Of a stretch of DNA of 64,000 nt, positions 11,801-21,202 are shown in pieces. The position numbers were made by a program, and so were the translations under genes. Source of the DNA: Scedosporium boydii (Eukaryota > Ascomycota > Sordariomycetes > Microascales > Microascaceae); the NCBI GenBank assembly GCA_002221725.1, contig NJFT01000035.1, positions 62,001 through 126,000 on the forward strand. Reading direction: 5' to 3'. A model generated the notes under the pieces. That model worked only from the letters and a program-made list of their open reading frames with translations. It was not told where the DNA came from and did no database searches. Numbering within the stretch: position 1 is the stretch's first letter; every line of letters starts with the position of its first letter.

Positions 11801-12607
11801 GAAGCTGAGGCTTAGCGTCCTTTCCATATGTACGCAGGCGGATTACAGAGCTGCCGGATTGAAAATTGTTGGAACCGACGGCGATGACGCGAATGTTGTA
11901 GAAGTGCGCTGGTTTGAGACCGGTGACAGTTATAGCGGTATCTTGAGGGCCCGAGTTGCCAACTAACTTTTCATCAGTAATTGCAATTCCATGGAGGGGA
12001 TTCTTCCGCTAGATGAAGCACACTCACCATTTACTCCATTTACCTGGATCACGTATTTCTGGACAGGGCGACTACTAGGAGGGCGGGACCATTCAAGGGT
12101 GGCGGCGTCTGAGCGAATGCCAGCCAGGGATACATCGGGAGCTTCGGGAACGTCAACTTTGAGAATTTCAATCAGATCCTGGACTGGTATCCGCATCGTC
12201 TGGAAGGAGCGGTAAAGCAGCCTAGGGGATTAAGATGGTTAGCCGAGAGATCGCGGCAGCGGAGAGTTCGGATAGGAGGGCAGCAGGGAGGAGAAGAGAG
12301 GAAGGTATAGAGAGCAGCTAAGGGATTATCGTTCATACCAGCAAGAGGCAGCAATTACGAGAAACATGTTGCCATACTGGGGGACCAAGTCCATGCGCAG
12401 CACAACCCGAGTCACGTTGAGGCTAGACAGGACGAGATGCTCAATGATGGATCCCCAAAAGGCCCAGAATGCGGCGAGGAAGACGGCGGTGTGGATGATA
12501 TTTTCGAGGAGGGTAGGAGGGTGCGGCGGCCTAAAGAAGCGACAGGCGATGACGGCGATGATGAGGACGAGCTTCACTCCGACAGGGGCCGTCCAGGTCC
12601 ATGTCAT
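8886..12607 (-). CDS. acrB: AcrB-like membrane protein with FN3 domain and coiled coil
   Basis: Three exons: 12607-12339, 12221-12028 and 11962-8886 (introns of 117 and 65 bp, donors GTATGA and GTGAGT). They give 1179 aa in one frame. Three hydrophobic segments occupy about residues 9-24, 36-60 and 79-93; the third is completed only by splicing (CW at the end of exon 1 joined to LLYRSFQ). A fibronectin-III-like domain follows (VPEAPDVSLAGIRSDAATLE, then VTGLKPAHFYNIRVIAVG, about 107-190). A long coiled coil spans roughly 298-525, then a Ser/Pro-rich tail with a Lys/Asp/Glu repeat tract. Three membrane segments plus a coiled coil match Aspergillus nidulans AcrB, which interacts genetically with the CreB deubiquitinase network and affects acriflavine resistance. 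The name rests on architecture recalled, not on an alignment. Exact biochemical role is unknown. Confidence 0.85.
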
Positions 12608-13993
12608 GTCGTCGCATCCGGTATGGCTTTATCACTGGTTATCGAGTCAGCCAACGATGAAAGCACGTCGGCAGGTTGGGGATACGGGGCCGAGGCTGGC
12701 TAATGTGGCGTCGCCTTCTTTCGTCCCCGAATTCGACTCGTTGGATGGGCTCGAAATCGGAAAGCGAATCGGAGTGAGGCGTGGGTAGGGCGAAGGATCG
12801 AGGTTGCAAGCAGAGAAAAAATAACGCCAAGTCAGAAGTGGTCGTGGTTAAGGTAGCCTTTGTCATCAGATGTGGGGCAAGGGACGAGGTCAGGTTTGTA
12901 CAATGTAACAATGAGACTGGGAAGGACGAATTAACGACATTGGATGGACAGCAATCTGAAGAGAGCACAGTTCTCGTGGAGGTGGCAACTGAAGCTTAGA
13001 TTACTCCGTACTTCTTAGGCGCTGCTCAACGACTGCTAAACTACCATGGCAAAGCCTCGACAAACCATTGACGAAGCTATCGAGAAAAGGCAAGCCATAT
13101 CAACTCAGAAGGAATAGGTCACGCGCCGCGGAAATTTTCTACCTGAACTTTGCGAAGGCAGCGGCCCTTCCTGCAGTTAATATCAATTATTGTCGTTATT
13201 TTCTCAATTAGAATTAAAATAAAGTATATAAGGACTTGGTCCGGCGTTAGGAGCCTCGGTCTCAGCTCAGCGTCAAATGCTCTCCGCGCTTCCTTTAGTA
13301 CGCCATTCCCTCGCCTCGTGTAAGTTTTTTGACTGGTCCCATGCCATGCCATCAGTAGTTAACTTTCTCCATCCCAAACTCTCCGAGGCACCAGGAGACT
13401 TCGCACGTTTTACACGCGTCGGACTAATTAACGCCCGCCTCAAATCGGATGGATTTTTTTGGTTCAAACATAGTCCGACCTTGGTGAGCTGTGAGCTTGG
13501 TAGCATCAATTGATGATCGAGTCGGTCATATTTCTACTCGCCAGTTACGAAGTAGACGATGTCATTTCCCGTCCATAGTGCATCCTCTGCCATGAACGTT
13601 CAGAATAGACCTTCGATCCCCAGCACGAAGAAAAAAATTAATAATAATAATAAATAATAAGAAAAGAATAAAAAAAATACAACAAATTGAAAAGAGTAAA
13701 AACCAGAGTAAGGATTAAAAATAAAAATCGTACCTCTGTAAACCACTCAAATGTTCTCAAACTGTCTGGCAAAGTATTCCGAGAGCTGTCGGAATCGTAT
13801 GAGGTACATCACATCAACACCTCCAAGGCATGTACAATTAGGAAGGCGGTGAAGCCCGGTAAATCCAGGAACATCCCATCCCAGTGTTCAGAACATTCCA
13901 CCAAGACCAAGCAATTGAATTTCCTGGCTGCAACACATCATCCACAGCGACGACGACAGGGAGCTTGCCAGCCACAGCAGAGCTACCAACCCA
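12608..13993. other. Divergent acrB / CMC1-like intergenic region
   Basis: This 1.4 kb separates two head-to-head genes. It holds one TACTCCGTA (13002-13010), one TACGAAGTA (13546-13554) and the AT-rich block listed separately. Short open frames are present but overlap on both strands and resemble nothing I know. Confidence 0.5.
13630..13680. repeat. AT-rich (TAA)n-type simple sequence
   Basis: A run of nearly pure A/T made of TAA, TAAT and poly-A units, about 50 bases. It is the strongest local AT island in the left third of the window and lies about 310 bases before the CMC1-like start. Confidence 0.8.
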
Positions 13994-14563
13994 ATGGCCA
14001 CAATGGCATCCAAAGATGTTCCCGCGGACGCCGACCGTCTACCCATGCCCTCGCGGAACCCCCTTCCCCTCTCGGCAACCCAGGAAGCTCAGGTCCGCGA
14101 TATCTACTACACACGTGTGAGAAACCACTGCGCTCCCGAGATTAAAGGTGTGTGCCTTTCCTGCCCTCCTAATTACATGCTACCGTCTGCCTCTTTTAGG
14201 GCGCGCATCACTGACACCGTCGATCAACCTGCAGCCTTTGCCGAATGCGCCGCCGGCCGAACCCTCACAGTCTCCTTTGCCTGCCGGGAACCCCTCCACG
14301 CCATGAACTCGTGCATGAAAGCGCACGCCACACAAGCCGAGCAGGATGCGGCGAGAGAAGAGTGGTTCGCCATGCGTCTTGCCCGCCAACGTGAGCGGGA
14401 ACGAAAGCAGCTCAAGAAGTCGGCGCAAGAGGACTTCATGCGAGAATGGTGGCGCATGCCCGAGCGAGACGAGGAGTCGAGGCGGAAGCTGGCCGAAAAG
14501 CAGGCGCTGGAAGAGAGGGTTGGCGGAGCGCGGGCGAATCGCCCTTCCGATGAAAGAAAATGA
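13994..14563 (+). CDS. Cmc1-like twin CX9C mitochondrial protein
   Basis: Two exons, 13994-14147 and 14235-14563, joined across an 87-bp GTGTGT..CTGCAG intron. The product has 160 aa. After splicing, the sequence reads HCAPEIKAFAEC and ACREPLHAMNSC, two exact CX9C motifs (C46/C56 and C68/C78) with the Cmc1-type spacing AAGRTLTVSFA between them. The family is imported into the intermembrane space by Mia40/Erv1 and helps cytochrome c oxidase assembly. The charged C-terminal helix (EREREKQL-type, residues 100-160) is longer than in yeast Cmc1. A second in-frame ATG lies at 14003. The intron length is a multiple of three and contains no stop, so an intronless translation is also open, but it would insert 29 residues into the first CX9C unit; I regard that as an unspliced artefact. 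Confidence 0.87.
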   Translation: MATMASKDVPADADRLPMPSRNPLPLSATQEAQVRDIYYTRVRNHCAPEIKGVCLSCPPNYMLPSASFRARITDTVDQPAAFAECAAGRTLTVSFACREPLHAMNSCMKAHATQAEQDAAREEWFAMRLARQRERERKQLKKSAQEDFMREWWRMPERDEESRRKLAEKQALEERVGGARANRPSDERK

Positions 14564-14920
14564 TGCTACGGCCGACGAGAGAGATGCAGCCTCCCAGGTC
14601 CTGGACGATAATGAGGAAGATGAGAGAGAGCGAGGTAGAGATGAGTGAGTGCCACCTTGGGGCGTTTTTGCGACGGCGTTATGGATCGCTCCATACATAG
14701 AGAAATCTCCCCCACATCATACACACCAGCCAATGTATATTACGCCTATTTGATTCCGCAGTGTATTCTAGCCCTGTATAGTCGAGAACAGCGACATGAT
14801 ATTTTTCGAAGTGCATTTACGATCGTGTCCAGCAAAGAAAGCTTTCCGCTAATTTCCCGAATTAAAGCAGCAGGTAGGTTATATTCAGCTAGTATGGACC
14901 TTTCCCCTCGGATTCGGGCA
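14564..14920. other. Convergent 3' region, CMC1-like and DAO genes
   Basis: A 357-base spacer between converging genes. No gene or repeat is visible; AT content rises between 14690 and 14880, as expected for 3' untranslated regions. Confidence 0.6.
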
Positions 14921-16094
14921 TTAGTTTCCCTTCAGAAGCTTGAAAACTACCTCCGCGACACCCCAGGACATCTCATAGCCCCTGCCTCCCAACCCATACG
15001 CGTGTATAACCGTCCTCCCCTGTCCAGCATCGACCTTTTCCAGCCTCAAGCCCCCGATTCGTGTCGGCCTTCTGCCGACAATATCCCGAAGGACCCTGAA
15101 CTCGCCGCCGTCTTCGAGAATTTTGGGATAGGTCGCCGCGAAGTTCTTGAGGAGACGGGCACGCGTTTCCGATGACGGTTCCAAACTCCAGTCGTCCACC
15201 TCCTTGGTACCGCCTATAATGGTTCCGCCGTGGAAGTTACGGGGAACGCTGAAGGACCAGGTGCCGTCGGAGTTTTGTCGTGTTACGGTAGCGTCGCAGG
15301 CGTTGGCAACGAGGCAAGTTTGGCCTGAACATCAGTGTTAGTCTTACAGTCATTCATAGCATGCTAGGATATGGACGCATTGTTTTCTCGTTTCTTTACC
15401 TCTTGTAACAAAGACCTTCTCATCACCGAATCCGGTACCCGAGCAATCGATCACGGCCTTCAGGTCGCCAAGCTCCTCCATGGAGAACACCTCATTAGAC
15501 GACCTGAGATCCCTCTTGATGAACTTACAGCCGCCGAGAAAGAGGCGGCGAAGCAGATAGGAGCAGTACACCATAGGATTCACACACCAGGTGCGATACT
15601 CGAAGCCCCGCACCACCCCCTCCGGGAGATGTTCCGCGTCGAGTTCTTTGAACTCCTCATATCCAAGTTCCTTGGCCGTCTCTGTAGTAAGAGCGGCGTA
15701 TCCCGAAATGCCGGCCTCCAGATATTCAATCCCTTTCATAAAAGTAATGCCCGCCTCTGGGCTCTCCTTCGCGAGAGCATCCATATGACAGAACGTAACC
15801 AAGGCAAGGTCATGGTCTCGCTTCCCAGCCTCGTCAAGTGGGGGAATATATCGGTTGTGAGCCCCAGCCCATTGCGAAGAGTAGTTTACCTCTTCGCGAG
15901 CATCGACTATTTCGAATGGAGATGGGAAGGATCGTGCAATGACAACAACGGGGACTCCCTCTTGTTGGAGTTTGAAGGCGGTACTGAGGCCGATAACTCC
16001 TCCACTGGATTACATGCGTGGTGTCAGTGAACGTATAGAAGAAAGGGACGGGGCGAATAAAGTCGCCTTACCCGATGATAGCAACTATAGACAT
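14921..16094 (-). CDS. FAD-dependent D-amino-acid oxidase family protein
   Basis: Three exons, 16094-16072, 16004-15400 and 15324-14921 (introns of 67 and 75 bp), giving 343 aa. The tiny first exon encodes MSIVAII plus part of a glycine; splicing completes the dinucleotide-binding motif GGGVIG (residues 8-13). Middle conserved blocks include SSQWAGAHNRYIPP, and VIDCSGTGFGD. The C-terminus has GLRLEKV and HAYGLGGRGYEMSWGVAEVV, the family's substrate/FAD signature. Enzymes of this family deaminate D-amino acids (or D-aspartate) oxidatively to 2-oxo acids, ammonia and peroxide. The last residues, LLKGN, do not form an obvious SKL-type peroxisomal signal, unlike many relatives, so location is open. 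Substrate cannot be read from the sequence. Confidence 0.92.
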
Positions 16095-17089
16095 CTTCGA
16101 ACGATTTACCCAGGCGTAGTCCTAAGGAGGGATATACACAGCTTAGTCAAGAGAGAGAAATCGATCTTTAATTCGAGAATGATTCAAGCTACAGCAGCCT
16201 GGTCGCTTGCTTCTCCGTGATAACACCGACTCTGATGAGGGGCTGCCGGATGCCGATGTAACCGCCACTGCCCGCACCCTTTCTATTTGTCGAACGAGGT
16301 GGAGACTCAACTTGAATACGAAGGAAGGAATGTGAAGGATGATCTTTGGTGGATGGTTCATTACTTACCACTCCCCCTCAATTTGGAATTGGAAATAAAA
16401 GTCCATCACCGGCGACTCTAGCTGCCAATCTTTTACGACATCCAACGGAGAAAAACGCCAGCTTTCGACCTTGGGGGACACCAGGTCCCCCGTTGCCCCT
16501 TTAGAGTATAATCGATAAACTTTCGAGCCTAGTGCTTAGAGCTCAGAGAGTACATGTAGTGTATTGTAGAACTACCGACCATTCGAAAGGTAACCCAAAA
16601 TAGTCTGCAGTTCTATATATATAAACTTGAGGCATCTCCCAAAGCGATCGCCGGCATCGCCCCCAATGATATTTTTATCATGGCAAGGCACGGTCGTGAG
16701 ATCGTTCTTAGGTCTCAAACTAGCTATTTTAAGAGAGATCTAGTGCGCTATAATTCTGATTCAAACTCTCTCCTGCCGGATAGATCGGGTGAGCTGCCAC
16801 TCCTGTGTCCCTCATCAAGCGGTTGAGGAGTGCACTGAGTTCCACTCTAAGCACTCTGTTCACGGTTCGATGTTCTCGTCGGTGAGCTAGCACTTCACTT
16901 TGCGCTTCCTACCTGATAGCTCAAGTTGGCTCGGAATGGAAGCCTCATCCAGGCCGTGCCTAATGCCTACATTTGGTAGCAGCTTCAAGAAGTTCGTCAC
17001 AAGCGTATATTGTAGTATTTGTAGAGGCAAAGGCCAATTGACATCGCATGCGTGCCGAAAGGGCATGGCTGATCTATCTAGCAGCCAAA
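16095..17089. other. Gene-poor stretch of the 16-20 kb accessory island
   Basis: This 1 kb lies upstream of the DAO-type gene and downstream of the kinase relic. It holds the first copy of a diverged repeat (16590-16695). Frames are short and full of stops on both strands, and I see no gene. Confidence 0.5.
16590..16695 (+). repeat. Diverged direct repeat R1, copy A
   Basis: Two blocks here, 16590-16622 and 16623-16695, match 19099-19130 and 19233-19305. The core GATCGCCGGCAT...CCCCCAA.GATATTTTTATCA is shared. In the second block 9 of 12 differences that I aligned are transitions, which fits repeat-induced point mutation or simple age. The element type is unknown. Confidence 0.7.
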
Positions 17090-17429
17090 TCAGTTACATC
17101 TTGACGCGAGAAATAATGCTCGCATCGACCTGGAGAATTTCGGTTCAAAAAGCTGCCGATGCAGAGCTTTGGCAAACTTTGCGCCTGGAAGGTTGGCTCG
17201 GTGGACAACGGCGAATTCCTCAATGGTGCGAGGATAGATAGATACCAGAGAAGGGCCAGTCGAGAATGGCAATCGGCTCACCAACCTTGATATTAAACGG
17301 CCCAAGATCGCAATGGCACAGAGAAAGCGGCTCTCCCTGTAGGCTGATTCTATCCGGGCGGCCTGCCTGCTTCAATCTATTATTGAGCCAGTCCTCCATC
17401 TCTGTTACGTTGGCTGGATTTATTGATCA
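17090..17429 (-). pseudogene. Aminoglycoside-phosphotransferase (APH) family kinase relic, frameshifted
   Basis: On the minus strand, the frame beginning near 17429 encodes MEDWLNNRLKQAGRPDRISL and then LCHCDLGPFNIKVGEPIAIL DW, which is the APH catalytic loop (HxDLxPxN, here with Cys for the usual Gly) followed by the metal-binding Asp of the IxDW motif. The frame is then lost. The +1 frame resumes with the expected continuation IYPRTIEEFAVVHRANLPGA to a stop at 17090. The break coincides with a tandem TATC run (plus strand GATAGATAGATA, 17234-17245), so one extra 4-bp unit accounts for it. The N-terminal ATP-binding lobe is missing: sequence further upstream is repeat and the F-box-like gene. 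Intact relatives are numerous in fungal accessory regions and their substrates are mostly unknown. Confidence 0.75.
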
Positions 17430-17494
17430 AAATTATGGTTCTGCATCAGCCAGATGGATGGACCAATCGATGTCCGTGAGAAACCAAATAGCAT

Positions 17495-17566
17495 CCAGAA
17501 CCCAGAGTGGATTTCCTCGTTTACCAACGTTTTTCCCAGACTTCCGCCCGACAGTCCAGGTCCTAG
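17495..17566 (+). repeat. Degenerate direct repeat R2, copy A
   Basis: About 72 bases beginning CCAGAACCCAGA and continuing TTTCCTCGTTTACC match 18741-18812 at roughly 80 per cent by eye. The two copies flank the F-box-like gene in the same orientation. Confidence 0.75.
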
Positions 17567-17689
17567 AGATAGCCCTACCCTGCACGCCTGCGCAAGCAGA
17601 CAACCAGCCCTGCACAGGTACACCAAACAGTTTCCGCGCGTCACTCCTTTCCCACACCGCTCCTCACCTGGAAAAAAGAATTCATTTTC

Positions 17690-18403
17690 ATGCATCTGCT
17701 CCAGCTTCCTTCCGAGATCCGTCTCCAGATCTACGCCGAGTTGCTTGTGCAGGACCGCCCCGTCGGGTTTTTCGTGGAGTCTACCCGTGACGGCGACCTG
17801 CGCCACATCCGGTACCGGCGGCGGGGCCTGTTCCCCGCCGTGCTCCGCGTGAGCAGGGCGATGAGCCGCGAGGCCCTGCCGGTTCTCTACGGCGAGAACC
17901 GCTTTCACCTTCCGGACGCGTACGTTCCCGTCGCGCTAGAGGAACACATCAGGAACCCTGCTGTCGAGTTGTTCATACGCCAGATCGGCCTCGGCAACGC
18001 CGCCCTGCTGCGGCACGTCCGCATCGGCTTCCCGACCTCGTTCGCCCCCGGGATTCTGTCTGCTCCACCCCTACACCCGGCGCACCGCCAAGCTTTTGAA
18101 GCGCTCCGAATGGCCTGCACAGGGCTGCGGACCCTTGAGCTGTGGGTGTCACGCAGCATGCTCCCGCTTTGGCACACCGGCACCGCCGTCACACTGCTGC
18201 GCGCGGTCGACGAGGCGGCTGGGTTTGAGGCCATGCCCACCCTGGAGGCAGTTGTGGTGGTGTATGGGCGGTACGGCGCCGACGACGCGGACGCGGCAGA
18301 TGTGGTCGCAGCCCTGCGGCGGCGGGGGCTGCCGGGCCCTAAGTGGCGCGTCAAGATCGCGGAGATCGGCCCGCGGGCCTGGAACGTCCGTAGAAAACGA
18401 TAA
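17690..18403 (+). CDS. F-box-like fungal protein, intronless
   Basis: A 237-aa reading frame from ATG 17690. It opens with LLQLPSEIRLQIYAELL, the short F-box-like helix pair typical of a large fungal family, followed by AVLRVSRAMSREALPVLYGE and FHLPDAY, also usual there (often labelled DUF7730 or 2EXR-like). The rest, to about residue 237, is Ala/Leu/Arg rich without a catalytic motif. Such proteins may serve as substrate adaptors of SCF ubiquitin ligases, but this is inferred for the family. Its GC content is clearly higher than the flanks, it has no intron, and the R2 direct repeats bracket it, which suggests duplication or transfer. An overlapping antisense frame is less convincing. Confidence 0.75.
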   Translation: MHLLQLPSEIRLQIYAELLVQDRPVGFFVESTRDGDLRHIRYRRRGLFPAVLRVSRAMSREALPVLYGENRFHLPDAYVPVALEEHIRNPAVELFIRQIGLGNAALLRHVRIGFPTSFAPGILSAPPLHPAHRQAFEALRMACTGLRTLELWVSRSMLPLWHTGTAVTLLRAVDEAAGFEAMPTLEAVVVVYGRYGADDADAADVVAALRRRGLPGPKWRVKIAEIGPRAWNVRRKR

Positions 18404-19293
18404 CTTCACGTAGTCTCGGTTTTTAGCAAAGAGAAGAAGGAGGTTGTTCCTGAGGCGCTCGAGGTGGGTATGGTGGCCGGAAGCCCTTGATAAAGTGTGT
18501 CTGGCCTTCTCGGCTCACCGAATGTTGTGCGTCCGCAGCAGCCGTGACGTGGTCTTTTTGCTGTCGAGCCAGATAATGGACTTACTGGTTTCGTGGATTA
18601 GCGCGCCTAGCTGGCCATGCCAGAACCTTCGGAGGCCATCACGGTGATATACATCACGGATAACGGCGGGGGAGCGGCGGTGGACTGTCTTGGAAGGGGG
18701 GTTTTTTTTTTCTCTTTTTTTTAACAAGGATTAGCACCCTCCAGAACCCAGACTAGGTTTCCTCGTTTACCGACGTTCTTTCCAGACTTTCCGCCTGACG
18801 TTCAGGTTCCAGAGGGGCTACAGAATAACAGGAAGGTTTTTACCATCAACGGCTCGACATAATCTAGTTCAATTGATATCATTGATGTTAGTCCCAGGGG
18901 AGGCACATGCAAAACTCGCCTTTTTGGCCCTATTCAGGCGAGTAGAAACCATCGCTCTCCAGGCAGATTAATCGACATCTGGTCATTTGTCCTACACTTT
19001 TTTTCATCCTCTTTAAGCCCTGCTGATGTAGGTATCAATGATGTAGGTTATCTTACGGACACACACCATATCTCTAGACCTGACACGCTGTGAATAATGT
19101 AACTCAAGGTAGCCTGCAGTTCTATATATAAGGCGATTATTACTATCTAGGGCGACAACCTTCAACCATAAGATGAGGGGCTCGGAGAACTCGGCCGTAT
19201 CCTTCATTTGAGTACGGGGTAATCATTTATGTCAACTTGGAGGATCCCCCAGAGTGATCGCCGGCATGGCCCCCAACGATATTTTTATCACGG
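18404..19293. other. Repeat-bearing spacer after the F-box-like gene
   Basis: 890 bases with poly-T near 18702-18722, R2 copy B (18741-18812) and most of R1 copy B. No gene is visible. Confidence 0.55.
18741..18812 (+). repeat. Degenerate direct repeat R2, copy B
   Basis: This is the second copy of the 72-base R2 repeat (see 17495-17566). On the minus strand both copies read GKSGKNVGKRGN in the same frame, so the repeat may be a fragment of former coding sequence. Confidence 0.75.
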
Positions 19294-19305
19294 CTAGGCG
19301 TGGTT
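19099..19305 (+). repeat. Diverged direct repeat R1, copy B, with internal insertion
   Basis: Blocks 19099-19130 and 19233-19305 match the contiguous copy A at 16590-16695. The roughly 100 bases between them are absent from copy A, so one copy has gained or lost a segment. Confidence 0.65.
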
Positions 19306-19998
19306 CCGCCTCCGGCCGGTCACTATTAATACCAGAGCGTGCTCATCGCGAAAAGGTCCGGGCTCAACTCTCAGCACCGTATACGAGTACCCTACATACT
19401 CATAGGCTCTACTTGATAGGTAGCCTAGATTAAATCTAAGAAGCTCTTCGTGACACTTTACATCATTGATGTGTAAAGTATCTAATAATTGTCCAACATA
19501 ATCGAGGGAACCGGTGAAATCCTCGGACCACCGTCTCGGAGATCGACGCAGAAGAACCAAACCGATAAACTGTGCTGATGGGCGGGCTTCGGTGGGAGTA
19601 ATCATTCGGATCAAATATTACAAAGTGGTCGAAGAGGAGCGAAGACTCGCCCTACGGAGTACTTGGGAAACACTAATACCAATGGGTCGGGAAAAGTTCC
19701 TAGCAGATCTGGATCCGTTGATGCATCTGTATTGTTCTATCATTGTATCGTCGTATTTGTTCGGCAAGAGCAGATCCGAGGAAGCGGCACAGTTGTTGTT
19801 GGTGCCATTGATTTCATCAAATACCTCAAGTGCTGTCTCTCTGGCTTGTATCTTTAAGTGTAGACGCTGGCACTCCGTGAGGCTCGCGCAAACTGGAAGC
19901 CCACAAAGCTCACAACTGTGTGATCGATTCTGCCATTTTGGGCCCGTCACATCCAGCCCGCTTAGTTCAAAGTATTTCCAAGGCACAATCCAAGTCAT
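19294..19998 (-). pseudogene. Doubtful gene or pseudogene, one in-frame stop
   Basis: From the ATG at 19998 the minus strand is open for about 126 codons, meets one TAA at 19620-19618, and continues in the same frame for over 100 more codons to 19294. The first part has a cysteine cluster (CELCGLPVCASLTEC). A 69-bp interval from a GTAGGG donor to GAAG would remove the stop and keep the frame, but the donor is weak and I see no good branch site. The plus strand is open as well for 179 codons, which lowers confidence. I do not recognise a family. Confidence 0.22.
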
Positions 19999-21202
19999 CA
20001 CCGACTATCGTGATAAAAAGACGCGATGGGGGAATATGCCAGCTGCCCAATAGATGGCCAAAATCCCAGTGTGATGTGTCTGAGAAGACGAAAAAGAATC
20101 CCGACATCTTCTCCCCCTCCTGCCTCCAGTTTTTTTTCTCTCTCTAGACTCTTTTCTGCACCGCGCGTCTGTTCCCCTCCCCTGTCCCCCTGTCTCCTTC
20201 ATCCTATAGGCTGGGGTCAGGCCTGTCCGCTCTGGTGCCGTGCCCGAATTCTCTCCCCCGGCGGCTAACCTGCAGTGTGACTCGCCGCTTGATTGGCTCG
20301 ACAATGTGCCTGCACCAACGCTTCCCAAGTTCCCAGTCTCTCCGACTCTTTTCTCTGACAGTCCGACTCTATTTTGCAGGAGAATGCTGCATGAGCGCTG
20401 GGCACCTTGCACAGAGCACCATCTCACATTCGCCAACAACCCTCCCACCCCTCCCCTTACCCTCTTCTTCACCCCCCTCCTTCTTCACTTCCCGCCTCGC
20501 AGTTTCTTGTTATGCATCTCGAGCCAACTACTTGCCCCCTTCCCCGCCTGTGAGAGGCCAGAGACGAGGATGGGTTACCTTGGAGAGACAATCCCTGGCG
20601 GGCGGACCCCAACCACAGTCGACCAGAGACGGTGAACCTGTAACAAGTAAACAGCCAGGAATCGGGGTCCGGCCCTGAGCGCTTAAGCGGGGTGTGAAAG
20701 GGTGGGGTGGCTCTTTGGAAAATGCTCGATGAGAGAAGGGAAAAAAAGATGCTGATGGCGAGGGCGCCTGGGTCCTGGTCCCGCGCTATATCTCTTTTCA
20801 CCATCCCAATTCTCCTCGCCTCCTAGTATTTCTCCCGTCTCATTTAGTGTATGTGATCTTGAAGATTTTATTGAACCTTTTGTCCTTGGCTTTGTTTGTA
20901 AGAAAACCGGTCGTTGCAACGTGAAGGTCAATTTGATTGAAAGTGGTTATCTCGGCTATGTTGAAGGTATCATAGCGATCGAATCCAGACAAGCACCAAC
21001 CCCATCAGAGTTCTTCTCCCCGCCACCGATCCCGAGTCCTTGCTGGCCCCGTTCATCTCTTTCTCGTTCTGCGGGGCATCGAAACAAAGCAGATTCCTTG
21101 AGAGAAGAGATTGAGAGCAGGGAACAAAAAATACAGAAAATCAACCAGTGATCGAAGTTCAGCGGCCCTGGCTTGCCCAGAGGCGATTTCACCGCTAACA
21201 CG
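19999..21202. other. Upstream region of the 21.2 kb gene
   Basis: 1.2 kb of pyrimidine-rich sequence (CT tracts near 20100-20220 and 20430-20510) and an AT-richer stretch before the start codon. Several short frames run through it, such as 20240-20635, without recognisable domains. It most likely holds the promoter and a long leader. Confidence 0.45.

Noticed and set aside
13994..14563. Uninterrupted reading of the CMC1-like gene
   Set aside because: It would place 29 residues inside the first CX9C unit; removing the intron restores both motifs exactly.
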